36,697 nucleotides of DNA from Lachnospiraceae bacterium (GTDB lineage Bacteria; Bacillota; Clostridia; Lachnospirales; Lachnospiraceae). Of this stretch, positions 8,675-17,720 are shown one piece after another. The DNA lies in the NCBI GenBank assembly GCA_021205385.1, contig JAJPXQ010000069.1, forward strand, positions 1 to 36,697, written 5' to 3'. The first letter of the stretch is position 1. Each line of letters opens with the position of its first letter. The notes beneath the pieces are model-generated. The model was not told the origin of the DNA, made no database searches, and worked only from the letters and a program-made list of their open reading frames with translations. A program made the position numbers and the translations under genes.

Positions 8675-9265
8675 ATGAAAATATCATGGAAGATTGCGTG
8701 TGCGCTGGCAGCCGTGCTTCTTCTGACGGGCTGTGGCGGCAGTTCTTTTGAACCGTCGGCTTCTTCCCTGTACATACAGAAGGACGGGAGTATTACAGAA
8801 GCGATTGTGGAGAGCTTTGCCCAGGATTATTACAGCTTTGATGAATTTGAGTCCATGGTTGAGAAGGAAGTCGAGACATACAATCAGGGCTTTGCGGAGG
8901 AGCAGGTATCAATTCAGAGCGTGGAGCTGAAGAACAGCACGATTTATCTTTTGCTGGACTATCCGGATGCGGAGGCCTACAGTACGTACAACGAGATCTA
9001 CTGTTTTCAGGGAACGATCGAGGAGGCGCTGGCGGAAGGGCTGACTTTCGACATGCTTTTCCGGGACGCTGATTATGAGGATTATGACACGGTCGAGGTG
9101 ACGGCAAAGAGTTCGAATCAGGTGCTGGTGCTGCGCGATGAGTGTCTTGTACAGACGGAAGGCACGATCAAATATGTCAGCAACAACGTCGAGATTCTGG
9201 ACAGCCACATGGCGGAGGTCATGCCGATTGACGACGAGAATGAGTACGCTTATATTATTTATTAA
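8675..9265 (+). CDS. predicted lipoprotein of unknown function
   Basis: A 196-residue protein with a type II signal peptide: basic and hydrophobic residues 1-17, then the lipobox LTGC with the lipidated Cys20, followed by GGSS. It should be anchored to the outer face of the membrane. The mature part is acidic, with two segments rich in Tyr, Asp and Glu, and no enzymatic motif. Residues 30-42 (YIQKDGSITEAIV) resemble the start of small lipoproteins common in Lachnospiraceae. It has its own promoter inside recO and AGGAGGAG just before the ATG. I do not recognise a function. Confidence 0.75.
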   Translation: MKISWKIACALAAVLLLTGCGGSSFEPSASSLYIQKDGSITEAIVESFAQDYYSFDEFESMVEKEVETYNQGFAEEQVSIQSVELKNSTIYLLLDYPDAEAYSTYNEIYCFQGTIEEALAEGLTFDMLFRDADYEDYDTVEVTAKSSNQVLVLRDECLVQTEGTIKYVSNNVEILDSHMAEVMPIDDENEYAYIIY

Positions 9266-9301
9266 TATTTATTAATATATAAAAACGAGGAGAGTAATCA
9301 G

Positions 9302-10690
9302 ATGGAAAAGACAATGGACAAAATCGTAGCGCTCGCCAAGAACCGCGGCTTCGTATACCCGGGCAGCGAGATCTACGGCGGACTGGCGAACACCTGGGAT
9401 TACGGAAATCTTGGCGTGGAGCTGAAGAACAATGTGAAGAAGGCCTGGTGGCAGAAGTTCGTGCAGGAAAATCCTTACAATGTGGGTGTGGACTGTGCGA
9501 TTCTGATGAATCCGCAGACCTGGGTGGCCTCCGGTCATCTCGGCGGCTTCTCTGACCCGCTGATGGACTGCAAGGCCTGCAAGGAGCGTTTCCGCGCGGA
9601 CAAGCTGATCGAAGATTATATGAGCGAGCAGGGGATTCAGCCGGAAGTGCCGATCGACGGCTGGTCACAGGAGCAGATGAAGACCTATATCGACGAGCAC
9701 GACATTGTCTGCCCGAGCTGCGGAAAGAAGGACTTCACGGATATCCGCCAGTTCAACCTGATGTTCAAGACCTTCCAGGGAGTCACGGAGGACGCAAAGA
9801 ATACGGTGTATCTGCGTCCCGAGACCGCACAGGGGATCTTCGTGAATTTCAAAAACGTGCAGCGGACGTCCCGCAAGAAGGTGCCTTTTGGTATCGGCCA
9901 GATCGGCAAGTCGTTCCGCAATGAGATTACGCCGGGGAATTTTACATTCCGTACGCGTGAGTTCGAGCAGATGGAGCTTGAGTTCTTCTGCCGTCCTGGC
10001 ACGGATCTTGAGTGGTTCCAGTACTGGAGAGGCTTCTGCCGTGACTGGCTTCTGAATCTTGGAATCAAGGAAGATGAGATGCGTCTGCGTGACCATTCGC
10101 CGGAGGAGCTCTGCTTCTACAGTAAGGGGACGACCGATATCGAGTTCCTGTTCCCCTTCGGCTGGGGCGAACTCTGGGGTATCGCGGACCGCACGGACTA
10201 TGACCTGACACAGCATCAGACGGTGTCCGGTCAGGATATGAGCTATTTTGATGATGAGCAGAAGGAGAAATATATCCCTTATGTGATCGAGCCTTCCCTG
10301 GGCGCGGACCGCGTGGTGCTGGCTTTCCTGTGCTCGGCTTACGATGAGGAAGAGCTGGAGGGCGGCGATATGCGTACTGTCCTTCACTTCCATCCGGCGC
10401 TCGCACCGGTGAAGATCGGTGTGCTGCCGCTCTCGAAGAAGCTGAATGAAGGCGCGGAAAAGATTTACGCGCAGCTTTCCAGAAAGTACAACTGTGAGTA
10501 TGACGACCGCGGCAATATCGGAAAGCGCTATCGCCGTCAGGATGAGATCGGAACGCCGTTCTGCGTGACCTACGACTTCGAATCCGCGGACGATGACTGC
10601 GTCACGGTTCGTGATCGCGACACGATGGAGCAGGAGCGCGTGAAGATTGCGGAATTAGACGCATATTTTGAGAAAAAATTTGCGTTTTAA
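9302..10690 (+). CDS. glyQS: glycine--tRNA ligase, alpha2 type
   Basis: Charges tRNA-Gly with glycine. The 462-residue single-chain, class II, eukaryote/archaeon-like form is the one found in many Clostridia, instead of the alpha2-beta2 form. Visible features are [13 protein letters not shown] near residue 30, a zinc-type set CKAC (about residue 90) and CPSCGKKDF (about 140), motif 2 around [19 protein letters not shown], and motif 3 with [14 protein letters not shown], followed by an anticodon-binding domain from about residue 360. AGGAGAG precedes the ATG. No T-box leader is present in the short AT-rich gap upstream. Confidence 0.95.
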   Translation: MEKTMDKIVALAKNRGFVYPGSEIYGGLANTWDYGNLGVELKNNVKKAWWQKFVQENPYNVGVDCAILMNPQTWVASGHLGGFSDPLMDCKACKERFRADKLIEDYMSEQGIQPEVPIDGWSQEQMKTYIDEHDIVCPSCGKKDFTDIRQFNLMFKTFQGVTEDAKNTVYLRPETAQGIFVNFKNVQRTSRKKVPFGIGQIGKSFRNEITPGNFTFRTREFEQMELEFFCRPGTDLEWFQYWRGFCRDWLLNLGIKEDEMRLRDHSPEELCFYSKGTTDIEFLFPFGWGELWGIADRTDYDLTQHQTVSGQDMSYFDDEQKEKYIPYVIEPSLGADRVVLAFLCSAYDEEELEGGDMRTVLHFHPALAPVKIGVLPLSKKLNEGAEKIYAQLSRKYNCEYDDRGNIGKRYRRQDEIGTPFCVTYDFESADDDCVTVRDRDTMEQERVKIAELDAYFEKKFAF

Positions 10691-10728
10691 TGTCACCATT
10701 TTAAATTATTTTCAGGAGGATAAAAGAC

Positions 10729-11970
10729 ATGAGCGAATTAAGAGGAGCTATGATTATCGGACAGTCCGGCGGACCGTCCTCAGTGATTAATGCGAGCTGC
10801 TACGGCGCGATCAAAGCGGGTCTTGATGCAGATTGCATTACAAAGGTTTATGGCGCAGCGAACGGAATCGTTGGCGTCTTAAACGATCGTCTCTATGTGA
10901 TGGACGAGGAGGATGCGGAGGAGCTGGCACTTATGAAGTATACGCCGTCATCGGCGCTGGGTTCCTGCCGTTACAAGATCGCGGATCCGGACGAGGATGA
11001 GACCGATTATAAGAAGATCCTTGAGATCTTTAAGAAATACGATGTCCGTTATTTCTTCTACAATGGCGGAAACGACTCCATGGACACCTGCAACAAGATC
11101 TCCAAATATATGAGAAAAGTCGGCTATGACTGCCGCGTGATGGGCATTCCGAAGACGATCGACAACGACCTCTTTGGCACGGATCACTGCCCGGGCTTCG
11201 CCTCCGCGGCGAAATATATCGCGACCTCGCTCGTGGAGGTCTATCAGGATTCTCACGTGTATGACAAGGGTCAGGTGACGATCGTTGAGATTATGGGCCG
11301 TCATGCGGGCTGGCTTGCGGGTGCAGCTTCCCTCGCGAAGGTGGCCGGTTATCCGGCAGATCTTATTTATCTCCCGGAGGTCGACTTCAATATGGACGAG
11401 TTTATCGAGGATGTGAAGAGTATCTGGGATGCAAATAAGAACGTGATCGTGGCAGTGTCCGAGGGTATCCATTATGCTGACGGCCGTTTTGTGTCTGAGG
11501 CGGAGACTTCTGCGACGGACGGCTTCGGCCATGCGCAGCTCGGCGGTCTGGCAGTGAAGCTGGCGGATGTCGTGAAGAATGCGATTCCGGGCGTCAAGGT
11601 TCGTCCGATCGAGCTCTCCCTGCTGCAGCGCTGTGCAGAGCACTGTGCTTCCCAGACGGACTCTGACGAGTCCTTCATGGCTGGCCAGACTGCAGTAAAA
11701 GAGGCGATCAGCGGCGTGACCGACAAGATGGTCGGCTTCAAGTGCACGCGTGACGCGAGCGGTTATAAGTGTGAGGCGGAACTTCTTGATCTCTCCAGCG
11801 TTGCGAACTATGAGAAGAAGGTTCCGGTCGAGTGGATCAACGAGAGAGGAAACAATGTTTCCGACGACTTCATTGATTACGCGCTGCCGCTGATCCAGGG
11901 CGAGATTGAGATGAAGAAGGAGAATTCGCTGCCGCGCTTTGTGAAGCTGAAGAAAGTGCTTGCGAAATAA
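10729..11970 (+). CDS. pfp: PPi-dependent 6-phosphofructokinase
   Basis: Phosphorylates fructose 6-phosphate using pyrophosphate, reversibly. The 413-residue protein has the phosphoryl-donor loop GGND at residues 113-116. Asp116 replaces the second Gly of the ATP-type GGDG, and Lys142 in PKTIDND is the second hallmark of PPi use. MGRHAGWLA binds the sugar phosphate. AGGAGGA lies 8 bases before the start. The neighbouring ppdK makes ATP from AMP, PPi and PEP; the two enzymes form the PPi-linked glycolysis known in anaerobic clostridia. ATP use is unlikely given both residues. Confidence 0.9.
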   Translation: MSELRGAMIIGQSGGPSSVINASCYGAIKAGLDADCITKVYGAANGIVGVLNDRLYVMDEEDAEELALMKYTPSSALGSCRYKIADPDEDETDYKKILEIFKKYDVRYFFYNGGNDSMDTCNKISKYMRKVGYDCRVMGIPKTIDNDLFGTDHCPGFASAAKYIATSLVEVYQDSHVYDKGQVTIVEIMGRHAGWLAGAASLAKVAGYPADLIYLPEVDFNMDEFIEDVKSIWDANKNVIVAVSEGIHYADGRFVSEAETSATDGFGHAQLGGLAVKLADVVKNAIPGVKVRPIELSLLQRCAEHCASQTDSDESFMAGQTAVKEAISGVTDKMVGFKCTRDASGYKCEAELLDLSSVANYEKKVPVEWINERGNNVSDDFIDYALPLIQGEIEMKKENSLPRFVKLKKVLAK

Positions 11971-11982
11971 AGCAAAGTCAGA

Positions 11983-12010
11983 TTGACTTTTGTTTCCGGT
12001 ATGCTATAAT
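11983..12010 (+). promoter_or_regulatory. strong extended -10 promoter of ppdK
   Basis: TTGACT at 11983-11988, a 16-base spacer and TGCTATAAT at 12002-12010 (perfect -10 with the TGn extension). Transcription would begin near 12017, at the foot of the leader hairpin that follows. Confidence 0.85.
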
Positions 12011-12017
12011 ATTTTAT

Positions 12018-12060
12018 GTGCGCAGTTGTGTTACGAGGTACACGCTGCGCACGTTTTATT
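12018..12060 (+). promoter_or_regulatory. ppdK leader hairpin followed by a T-rich stretch
   Basis: GTGCGCAG at 12018-12025 pairs with CTGCGCAC at 12045-12052. Inside it GTG/CAC (28-30 with 41-43) and TAC/GTA (32-34 with 38-40) close a GAG loop. GTTTTATTT follows directly. The hairpin would lie at the very 5' end of the mRNA, so it could be an RNA stabiliser or an attenuator; the sequence alone does not decide. Confidence 0.6.
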
Positions 12061-12114
12061 TGGAGCCGCAGGCGGTTCCGAAGCAACAATTACTATGCGG
12101 TAGGAGGATTTGAG

Positions 12115-14748
12115 ATGGCAAAATGGGTGTACCTCTTCAAAGAGGGCGATGCAAGCATGCGCAATTTGCTGGGTGGCAAAGGCGCAAATCTGGCAGAGAT
12201 GACGAATCTGGGACTCCCGATCCCGCAGGGCTTTACAGTGACGACAGAGGCCTGCACGGATTACTATGAGAACGGGAAGAAGATCTCGCGGGAGATCGAG
12301 GCGCAGATCAACGCGGCGCTTGTGTTCCTGGAGGGAATGCAGGGCAAGCAGTTCGGTGATAATGAAGATCCGCTTCTGGTTTCGGTGCGCTCCGGCGCGC
12401 GGGCATCGATGCCGGGTATGATGGACACAATTCTGAACCTTGGCCTGAATGATGTGTCCGTGGAAGGTTTTGCGAAGAAGACGGGCAATCCGCGCTTTGC
12501 TTATGACTCCTACCGTCGTTTTATTCAGATGTATTCGGATGTCGTGATGGAAGTTCCGAAGTCTTTCTTTGAGAAGATCATCGATGAGGTGAAAGAGGCG
12601 AAGGGCGTCAAGTACGATATCGAGCTGACTGCGGATGACATGAAGGAACTGATCGCACGCTTCAAGGCTGTTTATAAAGAGGCGAAGCAGGAAGATTTCC
12701 CGCAGGATCCGAGGGAGCAGCTGATGGGCGCGATCAAGGCTGTGTTCCGTTCGTGGGACAACCCCCGCGCGATTGTATACCGCCGTATGAACGATATCCC
12801 AGGCGACTGGGGCACCGCGGTCAACGTGCAGGCTATGGTCTTCGGAAATATGGGCGAGACCTCCGGTACCGGCGTGGCCTTCACGAGAAATCCGTCTACC
12901 GGTGAGAAAGGTATTTATGGAGAATATCTGATCAACGCGCAGGGTGAGGACGTCGTGGCGGGCGTGCGTACGCCGCAGCCGATCACAAAGCTGAAGGAAG
13001 ACCTGCCGGAGTGCTATGACGAGTTTGTTAAGATCGCAATGAAGCTGGAAAATCATTATCGCGATATGCAGGATATGGAGTTCACGATTCAGGAGGGCAA
13101 GCTGTACTTCCTGCAGACCCGTAATGGTAAGAGAACTGCTCCGGCAGCACTGCAGATTGCCTGTGATCTGGTCGATGAAGGCATGATTACGCAGAAAGAG
13201 GCTGTGCAGCGCATCGAGGCGAAGTCGCTTGACCAGCTGCTTCATCCGACTTTTGATCCGGAGGCTCTGAAGAAGGGCGAGGTGATCGGTTCCGCACTTC
13301 CGGCTTCCCCGGGAGCCGCAGCGGGCAAGGTTTACTTCAACGCGGAAGACGCGAAAGCAGCGCATGAGAGCGGCGAGCGCGTGATTCTCGTCAGACTTGA
13401 GACTTCCCCGGAAGACATCGAAGGTATGCATGCGGCACAGGGCATCCTCACCGTACGCGGCGGCATGACGAGCCATGCGGCGGTTGTGGCCCGCGGTATG
13501 GGTACCTGCTGTGTATCCGGCTGTGGTGAAATCAAGATCTCGGAGGAAGAAAAATGGTTTGAGCTGGGCGGCTATCATTTCGTTGAGGGTGATTATATTT
13601 CTCTGGACGGTACTTCCGGCAATATTTATAAGGGAGACATCCCGACAAAACCGGCGACGATCACCGGCAACTTCAAGAGAATCATGGGCTGGGCGGACAA
13701 ATTCCGTCGGCTGCAGGTCCGTACAAATGCCGACACGCCGGCCGACACGCTGAACGCGATTCGTCTTGGCGCGGAGGGCATCGGTCTTTGCCGTACCGAG
13801 CATATGTTCTTCAATGAGGAGCGCATTCCGAAGATCCGTAAGATGATCCTCTCCGACACGCATGAGGCGCGCGAGGCTGCCCTGATGGAGCTGCTGCCCT
13901 ATCAGAAGGAGGACTTCAAGGCGATGTACAAGGCGCTGAAGGGCCGTCCGATGACGGTGCGTTATCTCGATCCGCCGCTGCATGAGTTTGTGCCGACCGA
14001 GGAAGATGACATTGCCGCGCTCGCGGAGGATATGGGCCTTTCGGTTGACGAGGTTCGCGCGAAGTGCCAGGAGCTTCACGAGTTCAACCCGATGATGGGA
14101 CACCGTGGCTGCCGTCTGGCTGTTACTTACCCGGAGATTGCCAGAATGCAGACCCGTGCTGTGATCGAGGCTGCGATCGAGACGGAGCGCTCAGAGGGCT
14201 TTGACGTCACGCCGGAGATCATGATTCCGCTTGTTGGCGAGCGTAAGGAGCTGAAGTTCGTGAAGCAGGTCGTCGAGGAGACCGCTGAGCTCGTGAAGAA
14301 AGAGATGGGCAGCGATATCCAGTATCATATCGGTACGATGATCGAGATTCCGCGTGCGGCGCTGACTGCGGACGAGATCGCGAAGGAGGCGGAATTCTTC
14401 TCCTTCGGAACGAACGATCTGACGCAGATGACCTTCGGATTCTCGCGTGATGACTCCGGCAAGTTCCTGGATTCCTACTATAAGGAGAAGATCTATGAGT
14501 CTGATCCCTTTGCAAAGCTGGATCAGGAGGGCGTCGGCAAGCTGGTGAAGCTGGCGGCTGATCTCGGACGCAAGACCAGACAGGATATCAAGATGGGTAT
14601 CTGCGGTGAGCACGGCGGCGACCCGTCGTCTGTGGAGTTCTGCCACAAGGTTGGATTGAACTATGTGAGCTGTTCTCCGTACCGGGTGCCAATCGCGCGT
14701 CTTGCAGCCGCGCAGGCAGCGATCAACGAGGAGGAAGCTAACGCATAA
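12115..14748 (+). CDS. ppdK: pyruvate, phosphate dikinase
   Basis: Interconverts pyruvate, ATP and phosphate with PEP, AMP and PPi; in anaerobes it probably runs toward ATP in glycolysis. The 877-residue length equals the clostridial enzyme. The N-terminal nucleotide-binding domain includes SVRSGARASMPGMMDT. The phosphohistidine domain has His454 in GGMTSHAAVVARGMG. The C-terminal PEP barrel contains RYLDPPLHEF and the catalytic Cys830 in GICGEHGGD. An open frame extends upstream to 12016, but that stretch is the leader; the ATG at 12115 follows AGGAGG. No terminator separates it from the molybdenum genes 43 bases downstream. Confidence 0.96.
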   Translation: MAKWVYLFKEGDASMRNLLGGKGANLAEMTNLGLPIPQGFTVTTEACTDYYENGKKISREIEAQINAALVFLEGMQGKQFGDNEDPLLVSVRSGARASMPGMMDTILNLGLNDVSVEGFAKKTGNPRFAYDSYRRFIQMYSDVVMEVPKSFFEKIIDEVKEAKGVKYDIELTADDMKELIARFKAVYKEAKQEDFPQDPREQLMGAIKAVFRSWDNPRAIVYRRMNDIPGDWGTAVNVQAMVFGNMGETSGTGVAFTRNPSTGEKGIYGEYLINAQGEDVVAGVRTPQPITKLKEDLPECYDEFVKIAMKLENHYRDMQDMEFTIQEGKLYFLQTRNGKRTAPAALQIACDLVDEGMITQKEAVQRIEAKSLDQLLHPTFDPEALKKGEVIGSALPASPGAAAGKVYFNAEDAKAAHESGERVILVRLETSPEDIEGMHAAQGILTVRGGMTSHAAVVARGMGTCCVSGCGEIKISEEEKWFELGGYHFVEGDYISLDGTSGNIYKGDIPTKPATITGNFKRIMGWADKFRRLQVRTNADTPADTLNAIRLGAEGIGLCRTEHMFFNEERIPKIRKMILSDTHEAREAALMELLPYQKEDFKAMYKALKGRPMTVRYLDPPLHEFVPTEEDDIAALAEDMGLSVDEVRAKCQELHEFNPMMGHRGCRLAVTYPEIARMQTRAVIEAAIETERSEGFDVTPEIMIPLVGERKELKFVKQVVEETAELVKKEMGSDIQYHIGTMIEIPRAALTADEIAKEAEFFSFGTNDLTQMTFGFSRDDSGKFLDSYYKEKIYESDPFAKLDQEGVGKLVKLAADLGRKTRQDIKMGICGEHGGDPSSVEFCHKVGLNYVSCSPYRVPIARLAAAQAAINEEEANA

Positions 14749-14791
14749 AAGCGGTTTGGCTTTATCAGAAATAAAGAGAGGAGGGCGCGTG

Positions 14792-15139
14792 ATGGTCAGA
14801 CTGAAGATCAAGGTTCAGTTTGTCGCGGACGCGCCCTTTTTCGGTCCAGGCGTCTGTGAGCTGCTGGAGCAGATTGATGAGACCGGGTCGCTGCAGAAGG
14901 CCTGTAACGCCATGAATCTCTCCTACAGCAAGGGGAGCCGGATGATACGCGGCCTTGACCGGCATTATGGCCGGCCTATGGTGGAGCGCAGAGTCGGCGG
15001 CCCGGATGGAGGCGGTTCGACGCTGACCGAGGAGGGCAGACGTCTGGTAGATACTTACAAAAGAATGCTCGCGGAGGTTGAGCATGATACAGAGAGACTG
15101 TATAAAAAATATTTTGAGGAAGGAGATGGACTGCAATGA
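14792..15139 (+). CDS. ModE-type winged-helix regulator lacking the molybdate domain
   Basis: A 115-residue protein equal to the N-terminal DNA-binding domain of ModE. It shows FGPGVCELLEQIDETGSLQKA, the recognition-helix part MNLSYSKGSRMIRGL, and the wing with VERRVGGPDGGGSTLTEEG. The C-terminal TOBE/Mop domains that bind molybdate in E. coli ModE are missing, so molybdate sensing must happen otherwise or not at all. GAGAGGAGGG precedes the ATG. Its stop overlaps the next start as ATGA. Its position ahead of molybdenum cofactor and modABC genes suggests it controls them; a candidate operator lies upstream of modA. Confidence 0.85.
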   Translation: MVRLKIKVQFVADAPFFGPGVCELLEQIDETGSLQKACNAMNLSYSKGSRMIRGLDRHYGRPMVERRVGGPDGGGSTLTEEGRRLVDTYKRMLAEVEHDTERLYKKYFEEGDGLQ

Positions 15140-16161
15140 AACTGATCCGGACGCAGGACGCGGTCGGGCATGTGCTTTGCCATGATATCACGCAGATTAT
15201 CCGGGGCGTCACAAAGGATGCGGTGTTTCGCAAGGGACATATTGTGACGGAGGAGGATATCCCGGTTCTGCTGAGTGTCGGAAAGGAAAACCTCTATGTC
15301 TGGGAGAAGGAAGAGGGTATGCTCCATGAAAATGAGGCGGCGGAGATTCTGCGGAAGATCTGCCAGGGTGAGCATATGCATCCTTCGGATATCAAGGAGG
15401 GGAAGATTGAGCTGATCGCCGATGAGGACGGCATCCTGAAGATTGACCGGGAGAAGCTGAAGCGGATCAACTCGCTTGGAGAGATGATGATCGCTACACG
15501 GCACGGCGACTTTCCGGTGAAGAAGGGAGATAAGCTGGCCGGGATGCGTGTGATTCCGCTCGTGATCCGCGAGGAGAAAATGAAGGAGGCACAGGAAGTG
15601 GTCGGTGAGCAGCCGATCCTCACGATTCTGCCTTATCAGAAGCGGCGTGTTGGTATTGTGGCGACAGGAAGCGAGGTCTACTATCATCGAATTGAGGATA
15701 CCTTTACACCGGTGATGGTCGAGAAGGTGGAGGAGCTCGGAGCGGAAGTCGGGGCGAAGCGGACCTGTAATGATGATCACGAGATGATCACGGCGGCGAT
15801 TCTGGAAATGATCGGCGGGGGATGCGACCTGATTCTCTGTACCGGTGGCATGAGCGTCGATCCGGACGATCGGACGCCGCTCGCGATCAGGAATACCGGG
15901 GCGGATATCGTCACCTATGGCGCGCCTGTTCTGCCGGGGGCGATGTTCCTGCTTTCTTATTATAAGGAGAATATTCCGATTCTGGGAGTTCCGGGCTGTG
16001 CGATGTATTCAAAGAGAACAGTGCTGGACCTGGTCCTGCCGCGCCTGATGTGCGGCGAGCGGCTGTGCGCGGAAGATCTCAACCGTCTGGGAGAGGGCGG
16101 GCTTTGTCTGAACTGTAAGCCCTGCACCTTCCCGAACTGTGGATTTGGAAAAGGAGTCTGA
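15136..16161 (+). CDS. molybdopterin-binding protein with C-terminal Cys4 tail
   Basis: A 341-residue protein of the MoeA/MoaB molybdopterin-binding superfamily, expected to act in insertion or modification of molybdenum cofactor. Residues 1-150 form an N-terminal region resembling a reduced MoeA frame. The molybdopterin-binding domain follows from about residue 170: ATGSEVYY, CTGGMSVDPDDRTP, GAPVLPGAMFLL and PILGVPGCAMY. The C-terminus carries Cys324, Cys327, Cys330 and Cys335 (C-x2-C-x2-C-x4-C), fit for a zinc or Fe-S site. Similar proteins accompany selenium-dependent molybdenum hydroxylase loci. It overlaps the regulator by 4 bases and precedes the XdhC-like gene. Confidence 0.85.
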   Translation: MKLIRTQDAVGHVLCHDITQIIRGVTKDAVFRKGHIVTEEDIPVLLSVGKENLYVWEKEEGMLHENEAAEILRKICQGEHMHPSDIKEGKIELIADEDGILKIDREKLKRINSLGEMMIATRHGDFPVKKGDKLAGMRVIPLVIREEKMKEAQEVVGEQPILTILPYQKRRVGIVATGSEVYYHRIEDTFTPVMVEKVEELGAEVGAKRTCNDDHEMITAAILEMIGGGCDLILCTGGMSVDPDDRTPLAIRNTGADIVTYGAPVLPGAMFLLSYYKENIPILGVPGCAMYSKRTVLDLVLPRLMCGERLCAEDLNRLGEGGLCLNCKPCTFPNCGFGKGV

Positions 16162-16166
16162 ATGGG

Positions 16167-17195
16167 ATGACGGAGCTGTATCGAATGCTCTCGGAACAGG
16201 ATTCCAATCGGCGAAGTGTAGTGCTGACCGTGCTGGAAGAGCCATATCTGGGGGAGAAAGCCCTGCTGTGTGAGGGAAAGCTTCTCTGTTGTTCTGATCC
16301 GGAAGGGCTGCTTGCGCGTCAAAATCTGGAATTTATGCAGACAGAAGCGTGTGGTGTGATCGAGCTGGAAGGGAAAGCGGTTTTCTGCGAGCCTGTCGGA
16401 CGGGAGAAGACACTTGCAGTCTGCGGAGGCGGTCATGTGTCAGCCGCAGTGGTTCGCCTGGGAAAGATGACCGGGTTTCACACGATTGTATTTGAGGACA
16501 GGCCGAAATTCGCGGACAACGTGAGGCTGGCCGGAGCTGACGAGGTGTACTGCGAGCCTTTTGAGACCGGACTGGACCGGATCGATGGAAGTACAGATAC
16601 GTACTTTGTGATAGCAACCCGCGGTCATCGCTATGACCATGTCTGCCTGCGGAAAATTGCAGAGAAAGACCACGCTTACATTGGCATGATCGGGAGCAGG
16701 CGCCGGGTGGCGATGCTGAAGCGGACATTGGAGGAAGAAGGTGTGAACCGGCAGGTTCTGGATGGGCTGCATGCGCCGATCGGCCTTGCCATCAACGCGG
16801 AGACGCCGGCGGAGATCGCTGTTTCGATCATGGCGGAGATTATCTCGGAAAAAAACGGTAAAAACCGGGCGGGAGAATATCCGCGGGAGCTGATGCACGC
16901 GCTGCTCGATGAAGGGACGGAGCGTGGCAGAAAGGTGCTTGCGACGATTGTGAGACGGAAAGGTTCTGCACCGCGCGAGATCGGGACAAAAATGCTGATC
17001 TATGAGGACGGCACGACGGTCGGAACGATTGGCGGAGGCTGCGCGGAGGCGGAGATTTTCAGCCAGGCCCGTTACCTTCTGACAGTGGGTGAGACGGGTG
17101 CACGCATCTGTCACGTCGACATGACGACTGAGAACGTAGAGGATGAGGGCATGGTCTGCGGGGGCAGGGTTGACATCCTGCTGGAGGTGGTGTAA
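16167..17195 (+). CDS. XdhC/CoxI-family hydroxylase maturation protein with rearranged domains
   Basis: XdhC proteins bind molybdenum cofactor, help its sulfuration and pass it to xanthine dehydrogenase-type enzymes. In this 342-residue protein the Rossmann domain is central (about residues 83-240), with AVCGGGHVSAAVVRLG, MIGSRRRVAML and HAPIGLAINAETPAEIAVSI. The XdhC_CoxI domain follows it (about 245-342), with RRKGSAPREIGTKML, GTIGGGCAEAE and MVCGGRVDILLE. The usual order is the reverse. Residues 1-82 look like a worn second copy of XdhC_CoxI (VVLTVLEEPYLGEKALL) without its Gly-rich motifs. It begins 5 bases after the previous gene and ends 3 bases before moaC. Confidence 0.85.
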   Translation: MTELYRMLSEQDSNRRSVVLTVLEEPYLGEKALLCEGKLLCCSDPEGLLARQNLEFMQTEACGVIELEGKAVFCEPVGREKTLAVCGGGHVSAAVVRLGKMTGFHTIVFEDRPKFADNVRLAGADEVYCEPFETGLDRIDGSTDTYFVIATRGHRYDHVCLRKIAEKDHAYIGMIGSRRRVAMLKRTLEEEGVNRQVLDGLHAPIGLAINAETPAEIAVSIMAEIISEKNGKNRAGEYPRELMHALLDEGTERGRKVLATIVRRKGSAPREIGTKMLIYEDGTTVGTIGGGCAEAEIFSQARYLLTVGETGARICHVDMTTENVEDEGMVCGGRVDILLEVV

Positions 17196-17198
17196 AGT

Positions 17199-17678
17199 AT
17201 GAGTAAGTTTACACATTTCGATGGAAATGGCAGTGCAATTATGGTGGATGTCAGTGCGAAAGCGGACACGGTAAGAGAGGCAGTTGCCTGCGGCAGAATC
17301 CATATGAGTCCGGAGTGCTATGAGAAGGTAAAGGCCGGTGCGATGTCGAAAGGCGATGTTCTCGGGGTCGCGCGGATCGCAGGGATCATGGGAGCAAAGA
17401 AGACTTCTGAGTTGATTCCGCTCTGTCACATCGTGAAGCTCACGGGAGTTACCATTGATTTTGAACTGCTGGATGACAGCTGTGAGATTGAGGCGCGGTG
17501 TACGGCACGGACCGTTGATAAGACCGGTGTCGAGATGGAGGCGCTGACCGGTGTGCAGATCGCTCTGCTCACGATCTATGATATGTGTAAGGCTGTGGAC
17601 AGGGGAATGCAGATGAACGGTGTCCGGCTGCTTGAAAAGTCCGGCGGCAAAAGCGGTGTGTATAAAGCGCCTGTATGA
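17199..17678 (+). CDS. moaC: cyclic pyranopterin monophosphate synthase
   Basis: With MoaA it converts GTP to cyclic pyranopterin monophosphate, the first stage of molybdenum cofactor synthesis. The 159-residue length is normal. Key motifs are MVDVSAK, the catalytic segment [32 protein letters not shown] and [11 protein letters not shown]. The usual IPLCHPL reads IPLCHIV. moaA is not in the window. It is the fourth gene of the molybdenum operon, and a 107-base gap with a candidate operator follows. Confidence 0.95.
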   Translation: MSKFTHFDGNGSAIMVDVSAKADTVREAVACGRIHMSPECYEKVKAGAMSKGDVLGVARIAGIMGAKKTSELIPLCHIVKLTGVTIDFELLDDSCEIEARCTARTVDKTGVEMEALTGVQIALLTIYDMCKAVDRGMQMNGVRLLEKSGGKSGVYKAPV

Positions 17679-17720
17679 TGCAGGGAATTACGGATTCTTC
17701 GGAGTTCGTTTTTCTGTCGA

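Noticed and set aside
9266..9301. A T-box leader for glycyl-tRNA synthetase
   Set aside because: Only 36 AT-rich bases separate it from the lipoprotein gene, too few for a T-box.
11993..12010. A third copy of the yqeB/yedE promoter motif before ppdK
   Set aside because: TCCG-N3-TGCTATAAT shares only CCG and the common extended -10; the ACGG half is missing, so it is not above chance.
12031..14103. A 690-codon open frame on the minus strand across ppdK
   Set aside because: It is a shadow of biased codon use in ppdK on the opposite strand. The translation has no recognisable domain, and ppdK is certain.
14749..14771. A terminator between ppdK and the ModE-type gene
   Set aside because: ATAAAaGC and GCTTTAT can form a short bulged stem, but there is no U-run after it.
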